This document shows, piece by piece, positions 27,006-38,834 of a stretch of 45,420 bases of DNA. The DNA is taken from contig BJOX01000044.1 in the NCBI GenBank assembly GCA_009731375.1, forward strand, positions 480,471-525,890. The letters are read 5' to 3'. The position numbers were made by a program, and so were the translations under genes. Each line of letters begins with the position of its first letter. Position 1 is the first letter of the stretch. This DNA comes from Paulinella micropora (Eukaryota > Cercozoa > Imbricatea > Euglyphida). Below the pieces are notes generated by a model. It saw only the letters and a list, made by a program, of their open reading frames with translations, did no database searches and was not told the DNA's origin.

Positions 27006-27868
27006 TCACACTTCTTCACTGGTTGATCAGGAGGGCGTAGTATTAATATGATAAGGGTGGGACGTTTCCAAATAATTAAACTGTAGGCATCACCCCCCGG
27101 ATAGCCGGTAAAAAGTCACCAGCACAAGGCTGATTTCTTTTCTGGCTTGTTTTTGGAACAGCAGAAAGAAAAATTGGACAGACCTATCTCTTCTGATTAG
27201 GTGTTCCAAAAAACAAATACTCCAGCACATCCCCACACAGCTCTTTTTGCAAAACTAGACGTCTAGGCGTTTGTGAGTAGGTGTCTCAGTACCCTCTCCA
27301 CAGCCTGTATCTGTGTCCTCACAAGGAGGCCAGACACCAGACCTCGTAGCTGTTCTTTTGTTCTCTCTTGAGACAGAGACAGAGTAGGTCAACAGACGTA
27401 CAAACAAACACTCACAGATACAAACAAACTTGAAGGACACGAGCGTAGTACTCTACCTTTCAAGTCTGTGCACTTTGTTGCCTCTCAAACCACACACATC
27501 AGAGTATTTTTGCAAATCTCTGACTGTCTTTCGACAATAGGTCTGAACAAGTGTCAGACGACAAGTCGACTTCTCAAGGAGTGCTTCTCTAGCCTCTTTG
27601 ACATTATCTGTACATAGGTCCTCGTACCTCATAACAGATACAACAACAAAAAGAGAAAAAGAAAAGAGGAGTGGAGAAGGAGATCAAATTTTCAGAGAAA
27701 GTCGTACAGATTACTTCTTTCACAAAAAAAAAACACATAAGACATAGAGGTGAGACGCTCTCTCTCTATACTGTCTTTTCGTTTTTTCTCTCTATTCGTT
27801 CCTCATAGACGAACAGAGCAATTACGGGGTAGAAACAACTCTGTCTCATCCGTATTCCTTCAGCGTCC
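27006..27868 (+). promoter_or_regulatory. Putative 5' LTR/leader of the Ty3 element
   Basis: Non-coding DNA of similar base composition to the gag start, with A-rich and CT-rich tracts (27640-27780). It probably contains the 5' LTR and leader. I could not find a tRNA primer-binding site, and there is no 3' LTR in the window to define the ends. Confidence 0.35.
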
Positions 27869-30800
27869 ATGTCTACTAGGTCTGAAGACTGGCAGGAAGG
27901 AGGGGGGGAGAGTGAGCGAACCCCAGGAAACGAAGAGGAGTTCGTTGACCCTCATGCAGAAGGAGGAGATCTGGCACCTTCCTTTGACACAGGAGGAGCA
28001 GAGAATCAATTTTTTACTGCGCCTTCCTTTGACACAGGAGGAGCAGAGGAAGTCGAGGAGGAGGAGAAGGGAGGAGAGGAAGCGAGGTTTGTGGTCGAAT
28101 ATGGCAAACTAAGTAAGAAGGAGTTTGAGGAGAAGAAAGGGAAGGATGAGGACTATAAATGGCTATACATTCCCCAAGAAATGCGATGGGGACAACCCTT
28201 GAAGAAGGAGGACATCTGTTACCCTCTCCCAAGGCAAGCTCTGCCTCTGGCAGAATTCCTCAGAGACGACGGTGCACAGTTACAGGTGCAACATGTCTCA
28301 TATGGGGACCAAATGTCTTTACTGGAGCTACTCAACCTCATTTGGGGAGTGTTTGAGTGTGCTATACTCTATGAGTACCAGTCTGCGAAAAGTGTGCTGC
28401 CATGGAGGACCAGAGCACTGGTCAGGTTGCTTGATCCTGGTCAGGACATCGAAGGAATAAAGAAGGGAGAAAGAGAGTTTAAAGGCAAGAACCTGCGAGG
28501 GCAGCTTAATGTCATGGATGTGCCTTTGAAACTTATGGAGGCCAAGTTAATTGACTTTGGCAAACTCCAACAAACCAAATTTGGCAGGGACACTCACCCA
28601 GTCCTGCAGGAAATAGAAGGGGAAGTCGGAGGGGTGACGAAGCTGAAAAAGCTGCATGCGGCCTTTCAAAAGGACGATGCATGGAAGAGGTGGGCTCAGA
28701 CGAAGGATCATACGATCTTGGAGCCGAAGCAGGCACTCCCTGCTACTAACAAAGCAACAGAGAAGGAGATGGCGGAGAAAACTCTGCTTCTTCGGAAGGC
28801 AGCCGAGCTCATGTCATTCTTTCATCATGCTCAAGACCTGCACATCAGGGATATAGCAACAGAAAAAGAAAGGAAGGAGTTGGAGGCACAAATTGCATTG
28901 GCTAGGGCGACGGCAACAAGGCAGGCACTTTCCTCTGGAACTTTTCTGTCTCCCCCTAGTTTCGCCTCGCCAACCCATGCAGCCCCTCCCGCCTCTACGA
29001 CTGGCTCAGCGCCTACCACTGTCATTGTCAACAATAACGACAAGAAGGACAGACAGGCTATCATGCAGGCCTTCCAAAAATATACCAAGTCCGATCCAAC
29101 TGCTCTTACGCTGTATGCAGAGACAGCGAGTCAGAAGGATACGGATACTGACCTTCGTGACAAGCTCCGAAGGGTTGATGCTTGCATGAAGCAGCATCCA
29201 ACGGACGAAACACAGGAGTATGAGGCGTTGTCCACCTTGTTGGACCCATCAATCCTCACACAAGGATTTGATGTTGTGGAATACAAGGCGTTGCGAGCGG
29301 TAGAGGTGTCGGCTAGGAGAGCAGCCTCAGACCTGCAGTGCACGGTGCCAGTTGCCGTCCTCTTGCAATACTTTAAAANNNNNNNNNNNNNNNNNNNNNN
29401 NNNNNNNNNNNNNNNNNNNNNNNNNNNNNNNNNNNNNNNNNNNNNNNNNNNNNNNNNNNNNNNNNNNNNNNNNNNNNNNNNNNNNNNNNNNNNNNNNNNN
29501 NNNNNNNNNNNNNNNNNNNNNNNNNNNNNNNNNNNNNNNNNNNNNNNNNNNNNNNNNNNNNNNNNNNNNNNNNNNNNNNNNNNNNNNNNNNNNNNNNNNN
29601 NNNNNNNNNNNNNNNNNNNNNNNNNNNNNNNNNNNNNNNNNNNNNNNNNNNNNNNNNNNNNNNNNNNNNNNNNNNNNNNNNNNNNNNNNNNNNNNNNNNN
29701 NNNNNNNNNNNNNNNNNNNNNNNNNNNNNNNNNNNNNNNNNNNNNNNNNNNNNNNNNNNNNNNNNNNNNNNNNNNNNNNNNNNNNNNNNNNNNNNNNNNN
29801 NNNNNNNNNNNNNNNNNNNNNNNNNNNNNNNNNNNNNNNNNNNNNNNNNNNNNNNNNNNNNNNNNNNNNNNNNNNNNNNNNNNNNNNNNNNNNNNNNNNN
29901 NNNNNNNNNNNNNNNNNNNNNNNNNNNNNNNNNNNNNNNNNNNNNNNNNNNNNNNNNNNNNNNNNNNNNNNNNNNNNNNNNNNNNNNNNNNNNNNNNNNN
30001 NNNNNNNNNNNNNNNNNNNNNNNNNNNNNNNNNNNNNNNNNNNNNNNNNNNNNNNNNNNNNNNNNNNNNNNNNNNNNNNNNNNNNNNNNNNNNNNNNNNN
30101 NNNNNNNNNNNNNNNNNNNNNNNNNNNNNNNNNNNNNNNNNNNNNNNNNNNNNNNNNNNNNNNNNNNNNNNNNNNNNNNNNNNNNNNNNNNNNNNNNNNN
30201 NNNNNNNNNNNNNNNNNNNNNNNNNNNNNNNNNNNNNNNNNNNNNNNNNNNNNNNNNNNNNNNNNNNNNNNNNNNNNNNNNNNNNNNNNNNNNNNNNNNN
30301 NNNNNNNNNNNNNNNNNNNNNNNNNNNNNNNNNNNNNNNNNNNNNAGAGAAAAAGAAGAGAGAGAAGGAGATAAAAACTGTTCTTTTTAATCCGACAGTC
30401 ACAGTTATGCCTACTGTTGATGAACAGGATGCGAACGGTTCCGTTCCTCCCAGACGTGAAGGTGAAGGCACACAGCCTCACAAGCCTCAAGGTAAGCACT
30501 TGCTAGTTCATCCTTCGAGAGCTAATATGATAAATGATGCGAATAGGAAGGCGAAGAAGGCGATGGAGGAGAGGAAGCCGAAACCAAAGGCTAGGTCTTC
30601 TCCTACGAAGAAGCAGCGGACCGTACCCCCGCCAAAGGACTCAATAGTCTCTGCTATAGACACGAGTACACTCGGTGTACCAGACTCTGTCCAAAAGACA
30701 CTCGAGATACCGGAAGCCCCGGAGACTCAAGAAGTTAAGTTGGCGGAAAAGGGGGGAGAACGAGAAGAGGACAAGGAACTTGAGCTTAGACTCAAAACCC

Positions 30801-33800
30801 TAGAACGAAAAATTCATGTGCTAGCGGCTAGTTTACATAGACCAGACGCGCTATGCTACACTGACCTCTTTTGTGAAACTTTACAAACCACATTAAAAGT
30901 TGGTAATGATACGATGGCGAATATTAATATTGTCGGCCAGAAGTTTTTGAATAGTCACCGGACATGGGTGGACAAAAACATTAGAAAAACAAAGGGGACC
31001 CTAAAAGGGGTAGGCAGCCGTACGGAAATTACGGGCATCGTCACATTAATTTTCAAATTGAAATCCGGTCGAGTATATCGTGCGGACCTCTATGTTGTCC
31101 CCGATTACCACGGTTCAATCCTGCTGTCGTATGACCAATTGGCTACGATGGGGGCTGTGATCGATTGCGCCGCACGGCGGGTGATTTATGGAGTGAAGAA
31201 TGGAGAGGAGGAGGATATTAATCCGATGACTGCTACTGACTCATACGAGGCTTTTGAGCTGAGTCTAGCAACGGAGAGGAAAAAGTTGGCCTTCGTACAT
31301 GAGGCAACTGAAGCCTATGTACACCCCTATGTCACAGTGCCGGAGGAACTGACCTGGACCGACAATTGGGAGACGGAGATGCAGGCGTATACGGTTACGA
31401 TTCCCGCATGGGACAGAAAGTCTATTGATGACTTAGTCGTAGCGCGTAATGAGGAGATAATATGTGTTGCGAAACAGTGCCCGTCGTTGGCCAGATTCGC
31501 AGAAGGTGGCGGGGCAGATGTCCATATTACTAATGGCTACTGTTACCATGCGAAGGTGTCAGATGAGAAGAGAGAGGCGTTTGTGCCAAGGAGGAAGGGG
31601 CGTATCCCCGATACTCCAGCGGATGACATTAAAACTTTTATCACGAACTTTTGGGGCGATGTGCCTACCTGGCCGCGCTCATTAACTGAAGTGAAAAAGT
31701 GTCTACGGACTCTATTTGAGAGTAACAAGCCGTATACTGTCATTCTGCCATACAATGAGAAGGCGATCTGGGCACAGGAGATAAGGGACCGGCTTATTGA
31801 TCATCCTATACCTGTTCCTTCTCGCAAGCAACAGTTAGTGGTGGCTTGTCGACTCGGGTCTCGGGAGCAGAGCAGTGCATACAAGCAAAAGCTCAGAGCC
31901 CAGGACAAGTTGAAATTGATACCTCAAGCTTTCACATGCTTTGATGGTTTCTACACCCGTAAGGCTCCGATACAATACGCGAACCTTATTGATATGCTTG
32001 TCGGGCTGGGTCATGATGATGAGCCGGACACAGTCACGTATGAAAGAACGGGACTAGACGATTTGTCCGAGGAAGATTTGAGTTTGGAGGAGGACTTAGC
32101 GCCCCTCAAGGAGCATAAGAAGATGTCGGAGGAAGATTTCCAAGCGGCGGCGCGGAAAATTTTAGAAGAAGGAGTGGGTTCGGAGAGAGAGAAGGCGTTT
32201 CTCAAAGCTAAGATGGAGGCGTACAGAGAAATTTTCGACCCTCCTCGGGCAGGTGGTGTAAAGTCGGATGACTTCACTGCTGTCATTTACAAGATACCGG
32301 GTGCGGAGCCATCTCCGGCACCACGGAGGGCAAATTTGAGCATACATGAGGCAAAAATAGCGGAGGAGAATGTGAGACAGTTGCTCGATGAGGACTTTAT
32401 TGAGAGATCTACATCTCCAATTGTCTCTCAACCGAAAATCGTCCCTAAGCCAGGAGGAGAATGGCGCTTGACGATCAATTATGCCCGTGTGAATAAGGTG
32501 CTAGAGGAAGAGAGAAATCCTCTGCCGACCTTAGAAGAAGGCAGAAGGGTGCTGCGGAATGCTAAATTCTATTCGGTCATTGACCTTAAGAACGGCTTCT
32601 GGCAGATACCACTGGACGAGAAATCCAGATGGCTGACTGCATTCGTTGTGGGTATGGAAATATACCAGTGGAAGGTGCTTCCAATGGGACTCAAACAGGC
32701 CCCGGGGCTCTTTCAGAAGGCGATGCAGAAGATGTTGAGCGGTCAATATGACGACCAGTCGGAGGATGGTTTTATGAGAAGGAGAGGACAGAAGGCGGGA
32801 GAATATGCATTTTGTTACATCGATGACATCATCGTATACTCTAACACAATGGAAGAGCATATCGATCACTTGTCAGATGTCTTCAGGCGCATCGGAGCTT
32901 TTGGCCTGAAATGCAACCTAAAGAAATGTCAGCTTGCCAGGACAAGTGTGACGTATTTGGGTTACGAGATTTCTCATAATAGGGTCTCGATATCGCGCGA
33001 AAAGAGGGAGGAGATCATGAGTAGACAGTTGCCAAAGAATCGCACGGAGTTACACTCTTTTCTTGCGATGGCACAGTACTACAGCCAGTTCATACCCGAT
33101 TGGGGTGCAACTCGGGCTAAGCTGGAGAGGATGATTGATTTTGGAGACTTTGAGAAGTGGGATGAGGAAGCTTTGCAGGCGTTTAATACGCTCAAAGATA
33201 TCATTTATAAAGATCCCAAGGACGGCGGATTAGTACTTATGATGCCCGACTTTACGAAACCGTTCGTAGTCGACACGGATGCATCTAAGTTTGCGATTGG
33301 CGCGGTGCTGCAACAAGAAGATGAGGAGAAAAAGTTGCGCCCGATCATGTTTATTAGTAGAAAGCTGTGTGCGGCGGAGCGAAATTACTGCACGCGACAG
33401 AGGGAGGCGTTGGCAGTAGTATGGGCTCTCAAGAGGCTCAGAGAATACTTGTGGGGAGGACCTCTATTCACGGTTAGGACCGATCATCACAACCTTCTTT
33501 GGTTGATGAATCATGAACAAACCGGCCGTTTGGCGCGGTGGCAAGCTTTCTTGTCATGTTTCAATTTCACGATGGTCTACTTACCGGGAAAGCGAAACGT
33601 AGTCGCTGATAGCCTTTCCAGGCTAGAGTTTCAGTCGGAGGTGTCGGCTCTCGTATCATCAGTGGAGATGATGGACCTGTCCACGGACAAGGTATACGAG
33701 GTGAGCCACATAGAGGCGATGCAGATGGCAAGAGGCGTTCGTTATGACCGCACGGGTCTACGATATAGTCCTCAAGGCCCGGAGCATGGCATATGCTGTG

Positions 33801-34852
33801 AGGCGCATGTTCTCGAAGACGCTGAGTGGTCTTATGAGGCATACGAGAACGCGAAGGCGAATATAAAAGAAGAGGAGGAGACGACTGAGGTCTGTACTGA
33901 ACCTCCACAGGAAAATCGAAGCGAGCTTGATGAAGACCCGGAAAGGGTAGGAGTAAGGTTGGAGGACGGTACTATTCATATCGCCTCGCCTACCGCGTGG
34001 AGGCAGCAACAGGCGACGGATCCGGAGTTCAAGGAGCTCATAACGTTATACAAGAACCCTAATGAGCTTAAAAAGACTCCACAGATCAAAGATCAGATGA
34101 AGGAGATGGCGTGGAGAGATGGGCTATTGTGGTACAAGGGCCAGCATGGCAAATTTGCATCACAGCCTGACAAATGGACTCTCTGGGTACCAGAGAAGTT
34201 GAGGCGCTTTATATATGTCGCAGCCCATAACTGCCCCTTACTGGCACATCCGGGTCGACAAAGAACTCATTGGTTCATAGCGAGGCGATTTTGGTGGAAA
34301 GGGATGAAGGAGGAGATAGACAGGGAAGTGGACGCATGCATCCCATGCAAAACCACAAAGACACCGCTGAAGGCGAACTTTGGCCTGATCGGTACATTCC
34401 CGTTACACGCCGGGATGTTTGAATTTTTACACATCGATCATGTGGGACCTTTCCCCGAATCGGCAGAAGGGTACAGATACCTTCTTACCGCAATAGATCG
34501 AGCCACCAATTATGTCTGGGTTGTTCCTGTTAAGGACGCTACAGGCAAGACAACTGCGGAGGCTCTGATCGATAGGATCGTCTCGCAGATCGGAGTGCCT
34601 AGAAAGATATGTTCTGATCGAGGTTCTGACTTTAATAATGAAGTCATCGACAGACTATCTAAGTACTACGGGATGAAATGGCAATATGTTACTGCCTATA
34701 ACCCGAGAGCGAATGGCAAGATCGAGCGGGTACATAGACCTCTCAAAGCCTCGCTTAAGATGTACTGTATGAAGAAGGAGAATCAGAGAGCCTGGGTGGA
34801 GGCAGCACCTTCATTTGCCTTTGCAATGAACTGTCTACCCTCATCGGCATAG
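27869..34852 (+). mobile_element. Ty3/gypsy retrotransposon gag-pol
   Basis: A single frame of about 2327 codons starts at ATG 27869. Gag-like sequence occupies residues 1-500 and includes a duplicated APSFDTGGAE. A 967-N gap (29379-30345) hides residues of about 504-826. The retropepsin-like region starts near 1000, but its active site reads DTM (1014-1016) instead of DTG/DSG. Reverse transcriptase is at about 1500-1710 with YIDD at 1650-1653. RNase H is near 1795-1890 (VDTDAS, Asp1802; TDHHNLLWL). Integrase has an HHCC finger (about 2125-2170) and catalytic Asp2190, Asp2250 and Glu2286 (D-x35-E). The frame stops at TAG 34850 because of a frameshift; the rest of integrase continues in frame +1. 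The protein order is Ty3/gypsy. Confidence 0.93.
29379..30345. other. Assembly gap (967 N) in gag-pol
   Basis: Run of N. It probably hides the nucleocapsid and any zinc knuckle. The frame is the same on both sides as sized. Confidence 0.99.
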
Positions 34853-35519
34853 GAGAAGCCAGGAGCTCAGTCTCGCCATATCAATTGGTTTACGGCCGAG
34901 AGCCTAATATCCCAACCTCACTTCTGCATCCAAAAGACACTTGGGCAGATGAGGATGAGTTGTTCGGGATGAGACTAAGAGCGAAGATGGAGGCGGAACA
35001 AATAGTTGCGGCGCACAGGGAGGCGGAGCGCAGAAAGACTGACGCACAAGGAGTGCGACAAGCGCACTTAGATCAAGTCCGTTTCCAGGTTGGGGATATT
35101 GTACTCTTGTACCATCCTCAAGTCCCTAAGGGGGTTAGCTCTAAGCTGTTTACCCACTGGAAAGGACCATACCAGATCATGGAACAGATGGGACCTCTGA
35201 ATTATAAGATCAGGGGTAGAGGGAAGGTGCAGATTGTGAATGTTCGAAGGCTGATCAAATATGACCCCTTCTTACTTGAGGATGAATCCGTTGAGGAGGC
35301 GTTGAAACGGATGAAGGAGGACTTCAAAGAGGTACCGCCTATACAGAAGGAGGATACCTTAAAGGAGGAGAATGCCTATCGGGCACCTGTCACGGAGAAG
35401 GAGGAGACCGAGAAGGAGAGTAACGAAGACTCAAACCGCAAAAGCGCGGCGGGGACTCAGTCTAAAGCCCCCATAGTCCGCGGCGGTACGAAGGAGAAGT
35501 TCACGGAGGCGCAGAGGAG
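34837..35519 (+). pseudogene. Integrase C-terminus of the Ty3 element, shifted frame
   Basis: After the frameshift near 34840 the frame reads GEARSSVSPYQLVYGREP, the usual end of the integrase core. Then come a coiled region and a GPY/F-type module (VGDIVLLYHPQV...HWKGPYQIMEQMG...IVNVRRLIKYDPF). An acidic, Glu/Lys-rich tail follows up to the 10-N gap at 35520. No 3' LTR or polypurine tract is seen before the gap, so the element's right end is missing. A one-base indel would rejoin the frames; whether it is decay or sequencing error is unknown. Confidence 0.8.
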
Positions 35520-35529
35520 NNNNNNNNNN

Positions 35530-36253
35530 CAGCAGCTTGCGCCTGGTAGCCTCCGACAGCTCCTGCCGCCTGAGGGGCAGGGCCTGCTCCAACTCATGGT
35601 CGCCGGCGCAGGCACGGGTCGCGAGGTTCGCTTGCTCATGCCGAACGCGGCGGGCCGCGGGCCCGGGCAGCAAGGGCAAGATCTTCATCAAGTCGCAGAA
35701 CTGGTAACAATCCACGGGGATCCCCCTTTTCCCGTCACTACGCTTGAANNNNNNNNNNGGCGATCTTTTTTGACAAAAACAAGTTTTGCGTTTCCGTCAG
35801 TTTTTCTTTCAGTCGATCGTAATCGCCTCTTGCCGCTGTCATAGAGCAATTCCTGAACGCGGCAATGACGTCGGTGATCGCATAGAAACCTGCTTGCTGG
35901 CGTTGGATAGTTTTCTTCAGGGTTTCTTCACTCAGGCCCATGAGCAAGGGGTTGTCTTGGATCGCGGCGTTGGTGGCCACCGGCGCCACCGCGCGTGGTG
36001 GCTGCGCGTCAGCGGAAACCTCCCCCTGAGGCTCCCCGTCCTCTGTCTCACTCTCAGAAGACGAGGACTCTACCGCCGTGGGCTCGGACTCGGCGGAAGG
36101 ACGGCGGCGCTGGGCACGCGTCCGCATCTTGGCGGACAGCTCGCTCAGCCGGTTCTGCATCGGTACTACGCTCCGCGCGGGGGTTGTGGGGCGGCTGCAT
36201 GGACGCGGCCGACGGAGTGCGCCGGGCGGCGGTGTGCGTAGGCCCCTCTCCTG
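35530..36253 (-). CDS. Acidic Ser-rich / helical protein, partial at both ends
   Basis: Coding runs on the minus strand from the gap at 36254 toward the gap at 35529, with a 10-N gap inside (35749-35758). After MQNRLSELSAKMRTRAQRRR comes a disordered acidic Ser/Glu segment (SSSSESETEDGEPQGE), then a helical domain (NPLLMGLSEETLKKTIQRQQ, FYAITDVIAAFRNCS, YDRLKEKLTETQNLFLSK). Past the small gap it continues IPVDCYQFCDLMKILPLLPG and EQANLATRACAGDHELEQAL. I do not recognise the family. The frame changes across the 10-N gap, which has no reliable length. It abuts the Ty3 element, so the retrotransposon or a mis-join may have interrupted it. Confidence 0.5.
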
Positions 36254-36451
36254 NNNNNNNNNNNNNNNNNNNNNNNNNNNNNNNNNNNNNNNNNNNNNNN
36301 NNNNNNNNNNNNNNNNNNNNNNNNNNNNNNNNNNNNNNNNNNNNNNNNNNNNNNNNNNNNNNNNNNNNNNNNNNNNNNNNNNNNNNNNNNNNNNNNNNNN
36401 NNNNNNNNNNNNNNNNNNNNNNNNNNNNNNNNNNNNNNNNNNNNNNNNNNN
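36254..36451. other. Assembly gap (198 N)
   Basis: It separates two divergently transcribed genes and hides both 5' ends. Confidence 0.99.
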
Positions 36452-36453
36452 TG

Positions 36454-37611
36454 ACTGCGCGAGAGCATGGCGCAGACGGCTTTTTGCAGCTAAGCCTGCG
36501 CGAGGCAGGCCGCTGTCTAGAAGTTGAAGCGGCGACCCGAGAAGGCGGCACTCGTATCGGCAGCAGCGAGCCCGGCGCACAGGCCCATTGGCAGGGCAGC
36601 ATTCGAGCTGAGGGCGACGTGGACGAAGACGAGTTGCTCGCCGCTGTGGTTTCACTGAGCTTGGGTCTCCTTCTGGGGTTGTCTCTGTTTCTTTTTCGAA
36701 ATGTCCAGCAGGCAGGCGAGCAAGAAAATGGTTGTGACTTAGGCAAGTGCGAGGCACTGCGGCTGCGGCCTTGCAAGGAGCCAGCTAAAGGTTTCATCCT
36801 GGTGTGGGCTGGTCTCCGCGTGACTCTGCGCCCGCAGACGCGTGAGGGCGAGGCGCGGGTACATTTTGTGCAAAGAAACGATAAAGACCAGACAACAGTC
36901 TTTTATTGCATGTGTTCTTAGGAGCTAGCTGAACTGCGCCTGGAGGTAGCGCGTCTGCGCGCCCTGCAGGAGCGACTGCCTGAAGTCTACGTGCTGGACG
37001 CGAAAATGTTCGAGCGCTTTGGCTGGACGAGCCAGAGCGCGGTCTTCGAGTCCTGGGAAAGCTCGGGAAGTAGAAAGCGGATCGTTCCCCCTCAGGATCG
37101 GAGTGCGTACCCCGAAGGTGTCGGCAGCGACGCGGTCCTGTGCTTTCGTCCCTCTTACGGAGGAATGTGCCATTTGCGAGGCACGCTTTACGGGAAAGGC
37201 CCCGGCATGGTGACGACTGTTTCGCGCACTACCATCGCCAATAGAAGGGCAATGGAGGTGAGTAGCACTCTCCTGGTTCTGCCGGCGGCCCTCCGCCCTA
37301 GCAGCACCTGGGTGTCCCGTCTGTGTCAAAGGCCAAAGGGTGATAATTCTTACCTATACTGTGAGCTCACCAGCGAAGCGGAAATATCAGGCTGGGGGAC
37401 TAGCACCCAGCTGTACAGGGACCGGTATGAAATTTCGCCAGATGGTAGTATCAAGCTGGTGTGGGTAGTCCTATGCTATAGCGAAGAAGACAACCTCATG
37501 CTTGTGAAATGTCTACAGAACAGAGGAAAGGGGAAGTACGTCTGCTTCGGCAACGGTGCACCAAGCTGGTTGGCGGGCGCACATTCTCTCAAAAAACAGG
37601 AAGGACAGTGA
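36454..37611 (+). CDS. Fibre/tail-like protein, intron-containing paralogue
   Basis: The frame is open from the gap edge. HGADGFLQLSLREAG at the start matches HGADGWLRLELRDSA of the gene at 37782-38834. In the middle, TLRPQTREGEA plus ELAELRLEVARL aligns without gaps to ELVPRADERDQELAALRFETSRL if 36859-36921 (63 nt, GTACAT...TTCTTAG, containing the in-frame TAG) is removed as an intron. A hydrophobic stretch (36646-36708: VVSLSLGLLLGLSLFLF) is absent from the paralogue. It is either a membrane span or a second short intron ending in a pyrimidine tract and CAG; its length is also divisible by three. The C-terminus (LPAALRPSSTW, YEISPDGSIKLVWVVL) resembles the LP-x-x-x-RP...dGsv pattern of phage-tail and virus fibre domains. 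Stop TGA is at 37609. Confidence 0.6.
36859..36921 (+). other. 63-nt intron
   Basis: GT at 36859, AG at 36920-36921, length divisible by three, with an in-frame stop inside. Excision restores gap-free alignment to the intronless paralogue. An internal hairpin (ATAAAGAC with GTCTTTTAT) lies within it. Confidence 0.6.
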
Positions 37612-37781
37612 GCAAACTTGCACCCAAGGGAAGTGTGATATTCGTCGAAAAAGGCAGTACCCAAGTGCATTTTAGCGCAGTGCCTTTCTCGGTCGTATCG
37701 TCTCCGTGTTCGACCATATCCATTTTGACACACACAGAACGAACGTTTTTTTAAAATAAAAATATTGGCTCTTTTCCTTTT
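37612..37781. terminator. Shared 3' intergenic region with hairpin
   Basis: Two genes end tail to tail here. A hairpin forms from GATATTCGTCGAAAAAGGCA (37637-37656) and an inverted arm at about 37680-37700 (GCAGTGCCTTTCTCGGTCGT). It is the same motif as at 3692, 3973 and 7432. AATAAA at 37755-37760 serves the plus strand. On the minus strand the stop codon of the facing gene (37782-37784) overlaps an AATAAA. The hairpin may mark transcript ends, as palindromes do in several giant viruses, but that is inference. Confidence 0.5.
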
Positions 37782-38834
37782 TTATTCCTGCAAGCCGCCG
37801 GCGTCGTCGTCGTCGGGCTCTGAGTCGTCGTCGCTCGGCGGGCAAGAATGCGGGCCCAAGGCTGCGGTGGACCATTTCAGCACGCCGAGGTCCACCCCCT
37901 GCGGGACCGCGAAGCCCTTGTACTTGTCGAGTGTTGTATGCCTCAGCTTGAAGCAGTTGCCGTTCGGGGCCTGTGGCCAGCCGTGGAGAATGGTGTAATG
38001 GACACAGAGGCGAACACTGCCTTCGACGCCTACTTCCAGCCTGTTCTGCCTTATGAAAGAGGGTCTGTAATTGATTTCAAACATCAACGGAAAAAAGGTT
38101 CCGCCGGGAAAGGAATACGTGACGGCCTGCGCGGGCCGCCAGTCCGCAGGCAACTGTAGCAAGGTACACCAAGCCTCTATTCTAGTCTGGCCCCTCTGTG
38201 TCTCACTGTCTAGAGGAAAGGTAGTGGCGTCTTCGAAAAGCAGCCGGTCCTTGTCGAAAACGACGTGCCCCTCCAGCATGCACAGTGAACCCAGCCTGCG
38301 GACGGTCGCTGTGCCGCTGTGGCCCCAGCGGGCGAGCTCGGCCGCCTCGATGGTCAACTGGCGCGGCACAGAGACGCTGGCCAGGGCGTTGGCCAAGGCC
38401 TCCACCCGACTAGCCAGCCGAGAAGTTTCGAAGCGCAGCGCCGCTAGCTCCTGGTCGCGCTCATCAGCACGCGGCACCAGTTCCAGCCGCAGGCCCGGGG
38501 CTAGGATAGCGCTGTTGTCCGCGCAGACTCGCAGTGCGTTGGCCTCCGTCTCGATTGCGCGGTAGGCCTCCGCCGCACTGCCGCCCGCCGAGCTGGGCAG
38601 AGCGACCTCGAAGCACCCTGCGCCCAACACAAAGGCGCTGCCGCGCAGCACCGCACTGTCTCTCAGCTCCAGTCGCAACCAGCCGTCTGCCCCGTGCCTG
38701 TCACGAGCCAGGTCCAGCCGAAGTTCCTGGCGCGGTCCCGTGCACAGTCTCTTGCGGATGGGTTCCTCTGTACTGTCTTGCGGGTGCGTGATAGATGATG
38801 CGGTAGATGGTGCGGTAGATGGTGCGGCCCCCAT
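37782..38834 (-). CDS. Fibre/tail-like protein, intronless paralogue
   Basis: A complete 350-residue protein from ATG 38834 to TAA 37782. Residues 1-40 are disordered. Residues 45-110 form a beta-rich domain shared with the plus-strand paralogue (HGADGWLRLELRDSAVL). A coiled coil follows (ELAALRFETSRLASRVEALA). The C-terminal domain has CTLLQLPADWRPAQAVTY and RLEVGVEGSVRLCVHYTILH, the layout of phage-tail and virus fibre receptor-binding tips. The last 25 residues are acidic (DDDSEPDDDD). Coiled coil plus beta tip suggests a trimer. A role in a virion or cell-surface structure is inference. Confidence 0.65.
   Translation of the reverse strand: MGAAPSTAPSTASSITHPQDSTEEPIRKRLCTGPRQELRLDLARDRHGADGWLRLELRDSAVLRGSAFVLGAGCFEVALPSSAGGSAAEAYRAIETEANALRVCADNSAILAPGLRLELVPRADERDQELAALRFETSRLASRVEALANALASVSVPRQLTIEAAELARWGHSGTATVRRLGSLCMLEGHVVFDKDRLLFEDATTFPLDSETQRGQTRIEAWCTLLQLPADWRPAQAVTYSFPGGTFFPLMFEINYRPSFIRQNRLEVGVEGSVRLCVHYTILHGWPQAPNGNCFKLRHTTLDKYKGFAVPQGVDLGVLKWSTAALGPHSCPPSDDDSEPDDDDAGGLQE

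Noticed and set aside
35530-35748. KilA-N or BRO-type viral domain
   Set aside because: The segment has a vaguely similar layout but lacks motifs I could match.
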